Positions 15,895-25,191 are shown, counted from the stretch's first letter. The stretch is DNA of 64,000 nt from Ferdinandcohnia sp036962685 (GCF_036962685.1 NZ_JBALOP010000038.1:1-64000); one strand, 5' to 3'. A program made the numbers and translations. The notes: generated from the letters alone by a model not told the origin.

Positions 15895-18180
15895 ATGAAG
15901 TGGTTTGTTTTTGTATTCGTTTCGATTGTGTTCTTGGTGTCACCGTATTTTACGGGACTTTATTCAAATTCTAGTTTTTATAGCTTGGGACTGTTACTAT
16001 TTACGCTTTTTCTAATTGTCGTGATGACGCTCCTATTTAAGCGGGAGATTAATCAATTAAAACAGGTTACGGTTGTGCTCTTATTACCAGTTTGTTATAT
16101 TTTTTCACTTCCAATGGCTGAAAATCCTTTAGGGGCATGGGATTCGATTATTCAATGGTTTACCTTTAGTACTTTTTTTATTTTAGTATATTGGTGTGCG
16201 GTGACACCAAAGATTCGAAAGTGGCTACCAATGGTATTCCATGCAACTGGGGTTTGGATTGTTATCTATTCCATGTTACTTTATATAGATTTCATTCAAC
16301 TTCGTAATGGGTTTATAGCGGGAAGATTAGGAAGTATTTTTAAGTATCCGAATACCTTTGGAATGGTGATGGTCGTTTTCTTTTTCTTTTCGTTGATAAT
16401 GAGTTTACGAGATCATCAGTCAAGTAAAGAGAAAATACTCTACTCGGCACCTTTAGTCGTGTATTTATTAGGTTTCTTTCTTTCCTTTTCTCGAGGAATG
16501 ATGATTGTCTTTCCAATTGTTTGGCTGGTAGGGATTTTAATAGTAGCTTCAAAAAAGCAGGTGAAATACCTTCTATACTCGATGGTCACTGTCGGGGGGG
16601 CTTTGTTCACATTTGTTGGATTAGAGAATATGAACGGTACCTTTTCAAAAACGGCTCTCATTCTAGGAGCGATTTTTGGTTCGGTTGCATTATATCTTGT
16701 CTCAGATAATCTGCTTAATAAATGGAAAGAAAAATTAGAGTTTCTTCAAAAACGAAAGTTTTATCAATTGTTGCTCCCGATTACGATAATTTTGGTAGGT
16801 TTATTAACCATTTTAGATTTTGCCAATCAGGGGCTTGTGTTTAAGCAATTGCCAGTTAGTATGCAGGAGCGAATTGAGAGTATTGATATTTATAGTGGAA
16901 CGGCAAAGGAAAGGCTCATTTTTAATGAAGATGCTTTAGAGATGAGTAAAGACTCGCCAATCCTTGGATTAGGGGGAGAGGCCTTCCGGGTTTTGTATAA
17001 GAAATACCAACAGCTTCCATACCAATCCAATAAAATCCACAATGGGTATGCGGAATGGCTCGTAGATACGGGATGGGTAGGTTTATTGATTCTCTTATTT
17101 GTAATTTTTTATTTGTATCGTCAGGTTATAAAGGGATATCAAGAGGAAACGGGAAGAGAGCCCCGTGTGGCTGTCCTTTTAGCAACACTAGTGATTTTTA
17201 TCCATAGCTTTCTTGATTTTAACTTTTCATATGGAACAGTTTGGTTTCTCGTATTTTGGTTATTTGCTATCGGGATTACAATGAATTCCAAAACGATTCA
17301 TGGAAAAAAGAAAGAAAAAACGAAACAAATTCGATCAAAACAAAATCAAGCACTGCTACTTATTTATAGTATCTTTTCAATATTGGTTTTGTGCTGCGCC
17401 GTTTTTTCCTATCGGTTTATGGAAGCAGATCGATTGAGTCGAGTGTCAGCGCAGTTAAAGGATCCCATTGAAAAGCAACAAGCTTTAGAGAAGGCAATTG
17501 CCCTACATCCAACTCAAGTAGAGTATTGGAACGATTTAAGTGATGTCCTTCTAAAAAATGATAAGGAAAACAGAGAAGGAATCAAGGTGGTTATCGCTCA
17601 TATCCTAGCATTAGAGCCAAATAATCCAGATAGCTATTTGAAAGTAGGTTCCTTATCAGAAAAGATAAATGACCCTGATTCAGCAATTCGTTATTATTCA
17701 AAAGCATTAGAGCTAGACCATTTCAATTCTTCGTTATATGTAACAACAATTAAAGCGAAGGTCTTATTTGCTCTTGAACATAAGGATTCTCAAGATTATT
17801 TAAAATCGGCCATTCGTGATTATGAACGAAACACAAGGTTTTATCAGAAATTTATGAGTCAGCCTCTTGATGACCATGATGCTTTTAATGGAAGAGATTT
17901 TTTAGTTAGGTTTGAATCTCACTATTATGCTGCTTTAGCTTATTTTCTTTTAGACGATTACAACGGAGTCATTGAGATATATCGACTTATTGACCATGAT
18001 CCAAAAGGGGAGTTTACAGCGTTGAACATTGTGGCACTTGAAAGAATAGGCTCATACCAAGAGGCTCTGGACTTGTACAACGAATCGAAGGATGATTATG
18101 AGAACCTTTCCGAACTGGTTGAAACTATTAAAACAGATTATGGGACGACTGGAGAACAACATGAATCGAACAATCATTAG
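15895..18180 (+). CDS. O-antigen ligase/polymerase-type membrane protein with C-terminal TPR domain
   Basis: A 761-residue protein with about a dozen hydrophobic segments in residues 1-450, including an SFSRGMM segment and the large loop with GGEAFRVLYKKY that characterise the Wzy_C (O-antigen ligase) family. Residues about 470-745 lie after a final membrane segment and read as TPR-like helices (LEPNNPDSYLKVG, AIRYYSKALELDH). Such proteins polymerise or transfer lipid-linked glycans on the outer face of the membrane. The substrate is unknown; a wall glycopolymer is plausible given the neighbours. Its end overlaps the start of the nagZ lipoprotein gene by 20 bases, so the two are translationally linked. 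GGAGGAT lies close upstream of the ATG. Confidence 0.82.
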   Translation: MKWFVFVFVSIVFLVSPYFTGLYSNSSFYSLGLLLFTLFLIVVMTLLFKREINQLKQVTVVLLLPVCYIFSLPMAENPLGAWDSIIQWFTFSTFFILVYWCAVTPKIRKWLPMVFHATGVWIVIYSMLLYIDFIQLRNGFIAGRLGSIFKYPNTFGMVMVVFFFFSLIMSLRDHQSSKEKILYSAPLVVYLLGFFLSFSRGMMIVFPIVWLVGILIVASKKQVKYLLYSMVTVGGALFTFVGLENMNGTFSKTALILGAIFGSVALYLVSDNLLNKWKEKLEFLQKRKFYQLLLPITIILVGLLTILDFANQGLVFKQLPVSMQERIESIDIYSGTAKERLIFNEDALEMSKDSPILGLGGEAFRVLYKKYQQLPYQSNKIHNGYAEWLVDTGWVGLLILLFVIFYLYRQVIKGYQEETGREPRVAVLLATLVIFIHSFLDFNFSYGTVWFLVFWLFAIGITMNSKTIHGKKKEKTKQIRSKQNQALLLIYSIFSILVLCCAVFSYRFMEADRLSRVSAQLKDPIEKQQALEKAIALHPTQVEYWNDLSDVLLKNDKENREGIKVVIAHILALEPNNPDSYLKVGSLSEKINDPDSAIRYYSKALELDHFNSSLYVTTIKAKVLFALEHKDSQDYLKSAIRDYERNTRFYQKFMSQPLDDHDAFNGRDFLVRFESHYYAALAYFLLDDYNGVIEIYRLIDHDPKGEFTALNIVALERIGSYQEALDLYNESKDDYENLSELVETIKTDYGTTGEQHESNNH

Positions 18181-19357
18181 ATTATCTTTGCTTCTGCTTT
18201 TTTTCTTATTCGGATGCAGCCAAGATTCTCAAGATGAAATGGAATATAAGGATGGAATGGATCGGGGCATCGTTGAGCAAATAAATCGTCTCAGCCTTGA
18301 GGAAAAAATGGGCCAAATGCTGATGGTTGGTGTAAATGGCTATTTCATGGACAATTCAACAAAGCAAATGATTACGGACTATCATGTCGGAGGCTTTGTC
18401 ATTCTGGGCAGTAATGTACGGGATGAGCTTGAGCTCCGTAAACTAATCGAAACATTGAAGGAAACGAATAAAACCAACAATCATCCTCTTCTATTAGCGA
18501 TTGATGAGGAAGGGGGAAGAATTACTAGGTTTCCCGAAAATGTAAGTAAACTGCCATCTAATCAGAAGGTGGGGCAATTAAATAATCAGGATTTGTCCTA
18601 TAAAATCGGAGGTTTACTTGCCGAAAAGGTTGCTTATTTCGGATTTAATATGAATTTTGCGCCTGTATTGGATGTAAATAGCAACCCAAGAAATCGGGTC
18701 ATCGGGGATCGTTCATTCTCCAGCAATCCCCAAGTAGTTTCAAAGCTTGGAATTAAAACGATGCAGGGTATACGGGATAATGGGGTAATTCCTGTTATCA
18801 AGCATTTTCCAGGACATGGTGATACATTCGTTGATTCTCACTTGGGATTGCCAACACTTCCCCATGATCAGGAGAGATTACGAAGCATTGAGCTTCATCC
18901 ATTTGCGAATGCGATAAAAGAAAAGGCTGATGTCGTGATGACAGCCCATATTTTATTGCCAAAGCTCGATGCGTCGAACCCGGCAACGATATCAAAGGCT
19001 GTGATTACGGAGCTTTTGCGTAAAGAATTGGGATTTGAAGGAGTCGTCATTACAGATGATTTAACAATGGGAGCAATTGCAAAACATCATACGGTAGGAG
19101 AGGCAGCGGTGAAATCTGTACTTGCTGGAAGTGATATTCTCTTGATTGCCCATCATCATCCAAAGGCAAAAGAAGCCATTGAAGCATTGGGTAAGGCTGT
19201 TGCGGATGGAGAAATTTCGGAGAAGCGGATTAATGAGAGTGTGTATCGAATCCTAGCACTAAAGAAAAAATACAAGCTGGATGAAAACCAAAACCAATCT
19301 TCGACATTAGAGGAAATCAATCAAAAAATTGATGAGGTTGTAAGGAAGTATTTTTAG
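18161..19357 (+). CDS. nagZ: Lipoprotein beta-N-acetylhexosaminidase (GH3, NagZ-type)
   Basis: Releases terminal N-acetylglucosamine from muropeptides or other glycans at the outer membrane face. I place the start at ATG 18161, after GGAGAA, because it gives a clean lipoprotein signal (MNRTIIRLSLLLLFFLFGCS, lipobox cysteine at about residue 19). The 398-residue product has GH3 hallmarks: IDEEGGRITRF, KHFPGHGDTFVDSH (the catalytic His-containing loop of NagZ enzymes) and ITDDLTMGAI (nucleophile aspartate). B. subtilis NagZ carries an extra C-terminal domain that is absent here. It overlaps the upstream O-antigen-ligase/TPR gene, which suggests that both act on the same glycan (inference). Confidence 0.92.
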   Translation: MNRTIIRLSLLLLFFLFGCSQDSQDEMEYKDGMDRGIVEQINRLSLEEKMGQMLMVGVNGYFMDNSTKQMITDYHVGGFVILGSNVRDELELRKLIETLKETNKTNNHPLLLAIDEEGGRITRFPENVSKLPSNQKVGQLNNQDLSYKIGGLLAEKVAYFGFNMNFAPVLDVNSNPRNRVIGDRSFSSNPQVVSKLGIKTMQGIRDNGVIPVIKHFPGHGDTFVDSHLGLPTLPHDQERLRSIELHPFANAIKEKADVVMTAHILLPKLDASNPATISKAVITELLRKELGFEGVVITDDLTMGAIAKHHTVGEAAVKSVLAGSDILLIAHHHPKAKEAIEALGKAVADGEISEKRINESVYRILALKKKYKLDENQNQSSTLEEINQKIDEVVRKYF

Positions 19358-19360
19358 GGG

Positions 19361-19389
19361 TGGGACAGGGAATCTGTCCCCGTGTCCCA
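19361..19389. repeat. Dispersed GGGACAG/CTGTCCC palindromic repeat, copy 1
   Basis: TGGGACA...TGTCCCA inverted repeat with an inner CTGTCCC, filling the gap between convergent nagZ and galE. Related copies lie at 20544, 36701 and 59951. It may act as a terminator or be a REP-like mobile sequence. Confidence 0.65.
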
Positions 19390-20397
19390 TTAATACCCTT
19401 CCGGATTTTCTGACTGCCATTTCCAGGAGTCTTGGCACATTTCTTCAATTCCTTTTTCTGCAACCCAGCCAAGCTCTTCTCTTGCTTTTGTTGGATCTGC
19501 ATAGCAAACAGCAATATCACCAGGTCTGCGTTCCACAATTTTATAAGGAATTGTCTTTCCAGCCGCTTTTTGAAAGGCTGCTACGATTTCAAGTACACTG
19601 TAGCCACTACCGGTTCCAAGGTTATAGGCTTCTACTCCAGTAGTAGACATGATTTTCTCAAGTGCTTTTACATGTCCTTTCGCCAGGTCTACGACATGAA
19701 TATAATCCCTTACACCCGTACCATCAACCGTTGGATAGTCGTTACCAAATACACGTAGCTCCTCAAGTTTACCAATCGCAACCTGTGTAATATATGGCAT
19801 TAAGTTATTAGGTAGTCCATTTGGATCTTCCCCAATTCGTCCACTATGATGGGCGCCAATTGGGTTGAAGTAACGTAATAATGAAACACTCCACTCTTGA
19901 TCTGAAACGTACAAATCACGGAGGATCTCTTCAATCATTAACTTCGTGCGTCCATAAGGATTTGTCGCACTTAATGGGAAATCTTCTGAAATGGGTACCC
20001 GGTCTGGCATTCCATATACAGTTGCCGAGGAACTGAATACCATCCTCTTGACTCCAAATGCTTTCATTACCTCACATAACACCAAAGTCCCCGACAAATT
20101 ATTATGGTAATAATGTAAGGGGATTTCTACTGATTCTCCAACTGCCTTCAAGCCAGCGAAATGGATAACAGCATCAATTTTATGATCTGAAAATACAGAT
20201 TCCAAACCGTCTTTATCTAATAAATCGATTTGATAAAATGGAAAGTCCTTGCCGGTAATTTCTTTTACTCGCGTTAAGGAATCTACTTTGCTATTTGATA
20301 GATTATCTACTACAACAATCTCATAACCAGCATGTAATAGCTCCACACATGTGTGACTGCCGATATAGCCGGCTCCACCAGTTATTAATACAGCCAT
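19390..20397 (-). CDS. galE: UDP-glucose 4-epimerase
   Basis: Interconverts UDP-glucose and UDP-galactose (possibly also the N-acetyl forms). The 335-residue short-chain dehydrogenase-type protein has the NAD-binding GGAGYIG motif at its start, SSSATVYG with the catalytic serine/threonine region, and YGRTK as the YxxxK pair, followed by the family's RYFNPIGAH segment; the length is normal. It lies downstream of gtaB on the same strand; gtaB makes its substrate. The ATG at 20397 has a good AGGGGGTA-type site. Supplies sugars for teichoic acid, exopolysaccharide or glycolipid. Confidence 0.97.
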   Translation of the reverse strand: MAVLITGGAGYIGSHTCVELLHAGYEIVVVDNLSNSKVDSLTRVKEITGKDFPFYQIDLLDKDGLESVFSDHKIDAVIHFAGLKAVGESVEIPLHYYHNNLSGTLVLCEVMKAFGVKRMVFSSSATVYGMPDRVPISEDFPLSATNPYGRTKLMIEEILRDLYVSDQEWSVSLLRYFNPIGAHHSGRIGEDPNGLPNNLMPYITQVAIGKLEELRVFGNDYPTVDGTGVRDYIHVVDLAKGHVKALEKIMSTTGVEAYNLGTGSGYSVLEIVAAFQKAAGKTIPYKIVERRPGDIAVCYADPTKAREELGWVAEKGIEEMCQDSWKWQSENPEGY

Positions 20398-20543
20398 GAT
20401 GGTACCCCCTTATTGTGCCTTTATATATTTCCCTTACACAATCTTTTTATATCCACTAGTTTATCATATTTTGAAAAATGGTGAAATGACAGGAATCGTC
20501 TACATTGAGGGAGAAAAATCTGGTTGTAGGAAGGTTTTAGGGG

Positions 20544-20572
20544 TGGGACAGTGAACCTGTCCCCGTGTCCCA
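20544..20572. repeat. Dispersed GGGACAG/CTGTCCC palindromic repeat, copy 2
   Basis: TGGGACAGTGAACCTGTCCC followed by CGTGTCCCA, nearly identical to copy 1, in the gap between gtaB and galE. Confidence 0.65.
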
Positions 20573-20596
20573 CCGGAGGAAAGCCCCTTGTCCCGT

Positions 20597-21472
20597 TTAT
20601 TTGTGCTTGTTGACTAGTTCGGTTAGGTAGCGAAGGAGATCCGGGCGGATTTCTTCGTTTTGTAGTGCAAATTCGATGGTTGTTTCGATAAATCCGAGTT
20701 TTTCCCCGACATCATAGCGTGTTCCTTCAAATTGGTAGGCGAATACTCGTTGGATTTCATTGAGCCTTTGGATGGCGTCTGTTAATTGAATTTCCCCACC
20801 CGCACCGACTTCTTGGTCCTCCAAATACATGAAAATTTGAGGTGTTAAAATATATCTGCCAATAATCGCTAGGTTGGAAGGTGCTGTACCTTGTTTTGGT
20901 TTTTCAACGAATTGATTGACTTGATAGAGTCGGTCCCGATTTGTTGATGGTTCAATAATTCCATAGCGATGTGTTTGATTTTCAGGTACTTGTTGAATCC
21001 CAATTACAGATGATAATGTTTTTTCATATTGATCCATTAATTGGCGAAGACATGGGGTTTCGGCCTGTACAATATCATCGCCGAGCAATACAGCAAATGG
21101 TTCATCCCCGATAAAATTACGTGCACACCAGATGGCATGTCCTAATCCTTTTGGCTCCTTTTGCCGTATATAATGAATATCAACCATATTTGTGGATGCC
21201 TGTACCTTTTCAAGTAAGTCAAATTTCTCTTTTTCGATTAAGCTCTGTTCAAGTTCAAATGCATGGTCGAAATGATCCTCAATGGATCTTTTTCCTTTTC
21301 CAGTGACAATAATAATATCCTCAATTCCAGATTGAATTGCTTCTTCTACGATATACTGGATCGTTGGCTTATCAACAATTGGAAGCATTTCTTTCGGCAT
21401 TGCTTTAGTTGCAGGTAAAAAGCGTGTTCCTAAACCTGCAGCGGGAATAATAGCTTTTCGAATTTTCTTCAT
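20597..21472 (-). CDS. gtaB: UTP-glucose-1-phosphate uridylyltransferase
   Basis: Makes UDP-glucose for teichoic acid glucosylation, glycolipid anchors and galE. I choose the ATG at 21472 because AAAGGAGC stands just before it and the product then begins MKKIRKAIIPAAGLGTRFLP as in B. subtilis GtaB; 291 residues, the normal length. Motifs include PKEMLPIVDKPTIQY, RQKEPKGLGHA, LLGDDIVQ and NQFVEKP. It lies 56 bases downstream of a GT4 glycosyltransferase gene on the same strand and probably shares its transcript with it and the flippase gene. Confidence 0.97.
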   Translation of the reverse strand: MKKIRKAIIPAAGLGTRFLPATKAMPKEMLPIVDKPTIQYIVEEAIQSGIEDIIIVTGKGKRSIEDHFDHAFELEQSLIEKEKFDLLEKVQASTNMVDIHYIRQKEPKGLGHAIWCARNFIGDEPFAVLLGDDIVQAETPCLRQLMDQYEKTLSSVIGIQQVPENQTHRYGIIEPSTNRDRLYQVNQFVEKPKQGTAPSNLAIIGRYILTPQIFMYLEDQEVGAGGEIQLTDAIQRLNEIQRVFAYQFEGTRYDVGEKLGFIETTIEFALQNEEIRPDLLRYLTELVNKHK

Positions 21473-21528
21473 TTGAATGCTCCTTTTCATTTAACAAACA
21501 AAAAGCGAGGAAACTATTGTTTAGAGTT

Positions 21529-22584
21529 TTATGAATTATAAACATGAATGGTTTTATCAATCATGTTCGTTTCAGTGAATAGTTTGTGAAAATGTCGTTT
21601 TCCATTCTCTGAAAACATTTTGTAAATATCATGATTTTGAATTAAAAAGACAATTTTTTCTGCAAGCTGCTTCGTATCACCATAATTCACAATATACCCT
21701 GTTTCGCCATCTACAACAATCTCTGGGATTCCACCCACATTTGTACCGATAACAGGAATGCCATAGGCAATCGCCTCTATCCCAACATATGGAAGAGCAT
21801 CATTGTTCGATGGAAGGACGACAATATCGGTATTTACATACATTTCATCTTTGTTAGACACATGTCCTTTAAAGTGAACTCTTTCATCCATTCCCAATTC
21901 ACGGCTGGAATTCTTTAGTTCTTCCATCAAAGGTCCTTCTCCGAAAAGATTACATTGCCATTGTAGTTCCGGATGCTCTCTTTGAATATAAGCTAAACTT
22001 TCTAACAGGAACGCATGTCCTTTCTCTTCGGTAAACCTTCCAATGACGGAGAGAACGGGAGTCTTAGAGCTCGTATCATTTCTTTGTTTAGACGGCTCTT
22101 GAATCCCGTTATATATAAGCTTTACTACTTTTTTGGATACACCTTTATTCGTAATTTGATTTTCCATGAACTTTGAAACTGTAATGACTGCTTTGTTATA
22201 GCTTGTCATCATTCTGTTTAATAACTGTAAGGTTGAGTTCATAGGAACATCTACATGGTATGTCCAAATAACCTTTATTCGGGCTCCAATCAATTTAGCT
22301 AAGATTGCTATATAATTTTCCCTTAGAAACTGTGCATGGACGATATCAATCTTCTCATTACGAATAATTGTTTTGATTGCTTTTGCAGCTTTTATATCAA
22401 AAGGATGATTCATATGAACTTGATACATTTTAATGTTTAACGATTTAAATCTATCAATCCCTGGACCAACTTCTGAATATACTAAAACGCAATTTTCTGG
22501 TCCAATTGCATTCATTAAGTGAAACACATAATTTTCTGTTCCACCATTTCCTACATAATTAAGCATATACATGATTTTATTCAA
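21529..22584 (-). CDS. GT4-family glycosyltransferase
   Basis: A 351-residue retaining glycosyltransferase of the GT4/GT-B type. It has the N-terminal NGGTENYVFHL acceptor-side motif, SVIGRFTEEKGHAFLLESL at the start of the nucleotide-sugar domain and the EX7E motif in GIEAIAYGIPVIGTNVGG. No membrane segment is seen, so it should work at the cytoplasmic membrane face on a lipid-linked glycan. It lies 38 bases after the flippase gene and upstream of gtaB, fitting one operon that builds and exports a surface polymer. Sugar and acceptor are not predictable from sequence. Confidence 0.9.
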   Translation of the reverse strand: MNKIMYMLNYVGNGGTENYVFHLMNAIGPENCVLVYSEVGPGIDRFKSLNIKMYQVHMNHPFDIKAAKAIKTIIRNEKIDIVHAQFLRENYIAILAKLIGARIKVIWTYHVDVPMNSTLQLLNRMMTSYNKAVITVSKFMENQITNKGVSKKVVKLIYNGIQEPSKQRNDTSSKTPVLSVIGRFTEEKGHAFLLESLAYIQREHPELQWQCNLFGEGPLMEELKNSSRELGMDERVHFKGHVSNKDEMYVNTDIVVLPSNNDALPYVGIEAIAYGIPVIGTNVGGIPEIVVDGETGYIVNYGDTKQLAEKIVFLIQNHDIYKMFSENGKRHFHKLFTETNMIDKTIHVYNS

Positions 22585-22622
22585 AATGAATCTCCCCGAT
22601 TTATAAAATATTTAAAAACAAC

Positions 22623-24077
22623 TTATCTTTTCCTTAGCTTATTCAAAACCCTACTTATAATATCCTGAAGAAGATCATCTTTACTAATTAATAGTAATAG
22701 TACATATAGTCCTACATTAACAGTAATTAAGAGTACAAACTGAGTAAAAATCCCTGAAACAAAGTGTTTAATGATCATTGACACAGGGAAGAACGATAAG
22801 GAAAACAATAAGTATTTTAGGTTTTGAAATGACAGGATTCGAAAAGGAACTCGAAGTTTCTTTCTTATATAAATATATTCCATTATCACCAATACGAAGG
22901 TGGAAATGGCTGTGGTTAAAATAGCTGTTTCCGGACTAAAGATACCGAAATAAACGCAGCCAATATTCAATATTAAATTCAATAGACCACTAATGAAAAT
23001 AAATCGTACAAGGATGTTTTCTTTTTTCTTTATGTACATAACTTGATTGGAGAAAATGGAATCAATCCCTAGTAGGACCATATAAAAGGAAAAAACAGAT
23101 AAAACAGGCCCTGCGGCGGCAAATTCTTTCCCACCGTAAACCACTACACCGATATCGGATATAATAAATAACCCTACTGCGGCAGGGAATAGTACTAGGA
23201 AATAAACCCTGGCAACTCTATGAATTAATAGTAGATACGATTCTTCATCCTCACTGCCCAGCATATGTGAAAGACGAGGAATTGTAACCTGGACTATACT
23301 TAATAGCAGTGTGCTAATAATCATCATCATTTGCTGGGACATTATATAGAAAGAAACCGAGGCTTCTGATACAAAACGCCCAAGCATAAAGATATCAAGT
23401 TGGGTATATAAAATATTCCCATTCATAAAGATAACGACTAAAAACATCGGCTTAATATGAGGCAGTATTTCAATTTCTTTGAAATTAAATGCAATTTTCT
23501 TTTTAACGTACACAAAACTAATGATGTTATTTAGAAAAGTCGAAATAACAAGTAATACCGCAAACCACATATAATCATCTGAGTTTTTAATAAATGAGAT
23601 CAAAAGTATGACATATATAAGTTTAACAGCGATTGTTTTAATTGTGATAAAGTCATAGCTTTCGAAGGCTTCATTCATCCACTCTACGTAAAAAATATTG
23701 AGGACGAAGTTAATCCCAAAGATAAGGAGGACAGGGAAGATAACATCTTGACCAAAACCCATAAAGGATACTAAGACAAATATTGCAAAAACTATTAGGT
23801 TGGTTAGTAAACTAATGGTAAATAAACTTGTGAATAGCTTAGCAACCTTCTGTTTGTCATGCTTGATTCTACTAATTTCCCTTAAACCATATTGATATAC
23901 CCCGAATGAAGCAAAGATGAAAAAATAATTGAAAATGGATTCCGCATATTTTACTCTTCCAATTGATTCAGAACCTAGTACACGGAATACATATGGACCA
24001 ATTAATAGCGGGATAACTAAGTTAAAGAAATTTAACGTGATTTTATATAGTGCATTTTTTAAGATTGATTTTTTCAT
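22623..24077 (-). CDS. Polysaccharide/teichoic acid flippase (Wzx family, TacF-like by context)
   Basis: A 484-residue membrane protein with about 12-14 hydrophobic segments, of the MOP/Wzx polysaccharide exporter family (start LYKITLNFFNLVIPLLIGPY, then FRVLGSESIGRVKYAESI). Such proteins flip lipid-linked glycans across the membrane. In pneumococcus the teichoic acid flippase TacF (about 490 residues) is encoded with licD1 and licD2 and transports choline-bearing precursors; here the gene follows a LicD-type gene on the same strand across a repeat-rich 310-base gap. That makes TacF-like function a good guess, but a different polysaccharide is possible. The ATG has AAAAGGGA upstream. Confidence 0.85.
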   Translation of the reverse strand: MKKSILKNALYKITLNFFNLVIPLLIGPYVFRVLGSESIGRVKYAESIFNYFFIFASFGVYQYGLREISRIKHDKQKVAKLFTSLFTISLLTNLIVFAIFVLVSFMGFGQDVIFPVLLIFGINFVLNIFYVEWMNEAFESYDFITIKTIAVKLIYVILLISFIKNSDDYMWFAVLLVISTFLNNIISFVYVKKKIAFNFKEIEILPHIKPMFLVVIFMNGNILYTQLDIFMLGRFVSEASVSFYIMSQQMMMIISTLLLSIVQVTIPRLSHMLGSEDEESYLLLIHRVARVYFLVLFPAAVGLFIISDIGVVVYGGKEFAAAGPVLSVFSFYMVLLGIDSIFSNQVMYIKKKENILVRFIFISGLLNLILNIGCVYFGIFSPETAILTTAISTFVLVIMEYIYIRKKLRVPFRILSFQNLKYLLFSLSFFPVSMIIKHFVSGIFTQFVLLITVNVGLYVLLLLISKDDLLQDIISRVLNKLRKR

Positions 24078-24113
24078 TCGCTAAATCCCTTTTATAAGTA
24101 TTTGTAAACAAAA

Positions 24114-24330
24114 ATCACCTCTAAAAGAGGTGGTTGTAATCAATCAAATACGCCTTAGCGTATTTGCGCCCGATTTTTTTCGAGCTTGTCTCGAAAAATT
24201 ACCTTTAAAAAATCGTGGCATCTGCCGGAGGCTTTGGGCCAACACGATGTTGGTCACTCAGACGTTGCCACAGGATGTGGCGTTCGTAGTCTGAGTTCCT
24301 TAATTTCAGTCGGGGTTTGAATCCACCACT
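24114..24330. repeat. Hairpin-rich dispersed repeat element (fills the gap between flippase and licD genes)
   Basis: No gene is seen in this stretch. It is a chain of small hairpins: ACCTCTaaaAGAGGT, AAATACGCcttaGCGTATTT, TTTTTCGAGcttgtCTCGAAAAA, GGCCAACAcgaTGTTGGTC and GCCACAggaTGTGGC. The last two recur in inverted orientation between degS and degU (35712-35769), so this is a dispersed element rather than a private leader. It may block read-through from licD into the flippase gene. Confidence 0.65.
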
Positions 24331-24387
24331 GAATTGTATACCCTGTTTGCATTCATCCCCCACTTAAGGGACTTCTTCTGAATAAAG

Positions 24388-25128
24388 TTAAATAAACTCT
24401 TTCACGGAAATCACATCGTCTAAAAGTTGAATGTTTTTGGGCGAACTTCCTGTAACCCAACTCTTATCCACTACCATGTAGGTTTCTCCATAATTATCGA
24501 TTAAATACTCAACATAATTTTTGGGAATATGGAATTCTTCACCTTTAAATAAATACGTGGTGAGGCCATCAAATCGGTTTGTTACTTTATGGTTAATATA
24601 ACCAACAGTAAGTTGATAATTTTCATGATTTTCGAAACTCATGTTGGTGCCTATATCACAGAAATAACACCATATTTTCCCTTCATCGCCATGGTGGTAA
24701 TAAAATATGTCGATGTGAGCACCCTTATAATTATATGCTTCTTCAATAATTTTACCATTCAATTCGTACTGTTTGTGCTTCGTAAACCCTTTTTTTAGCA
24801 GAATTTTTTCTAATTCCTTCTTTTTATCATCAGGAAATTCAAATGTTCCAATATCAAGGTCTTTATCATGTCCAATAAAGTCCTTTTCACGAACAGCACC
24901 TAACAAGGTACCGTAATCTAACCAAAACTCATGTCCGATTTCTTCAAAAGCTTCTCTCATTAAAGTCAGCGTCTGTAGTCCGTAGACATGAACATTTGCT
25001 TGAGCTTTACTAAACTCTTTCTGATCATAACGATCCTTAATTAATCTTAAAACTTTATTTGTTTTAATTGCATCGTATATCTTTAGTGTCCTAACATATT
25101 TAAGTGTTGAATTTACGAACGGTTTCAT
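24388..25128 (-). CDS. licD: LicD-family phosphocholine transferase
   Basis: Predicted to move phosphocholine from CDP-choline onto a glycan precursor. The 246-residue product carries the LicD/fukutin-type nucleotidyltransferase signature DYGTLLGAVREKDFIGHDKD, then LDIGTF (metal-binding acidic residues), and later AHIDIFYYH. I choose the ATG at 25128: GAAGGGGAA precedes it and a strong promoter (25163-25191) lies inside the longer open frame. The family also includes ribitol- and glycerol-phosphate transferases, so the substrate rests on context: licC, licB and two choline kinase fusions lie 10-25 kb away and four proteins carry choline-binding repeats. The flippase gene follows on the same strand, as tacF accompanies licD in pneumococcus. 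Only one licD is seen; pneumococcus has two. Confidence 0.82.
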   Translation of the reverse strand: MKPFVNSTLKYVRTLKIYDAIKTNKVLRLIKDRYDQKEFSKAQANVHVYGLQTLTLMREAFEEIGHEFWLDYGTLLGAVREKDFIGHDKDLDIGTFEFPDDKKKELEKILLKKGFTKHKQYELNGKIIEEAYNYKGAHIDIFYYHHGDEGKIWCYFCDIGTNMSFENHENYQLTVGYINHKVTNRFDGLTTYLFKGEEFHIPKNYVEYLIDNYGETYMVVDKSWVTGSSPKNIQLLDDVISVKEFI

Positions 25129-25162
25129 TTGACGTTCCCCTTCTTCTAAATTAATAGTCAAT

Positions 25163-25191
25163 ATTATACCAAACAGACACTTTACTTTCAA
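25163..25191 (-). promoter_or_regulatory. Sigma-A promoter of the licD-type gene
   Basis: On the minus strand TTGAAA, a 17-base spacer and TATAAT end 35 bases upstream of the ATG at 25128. This is a near-consensus vegetative promoter and argues against the longer start. Confidence 0.75.
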
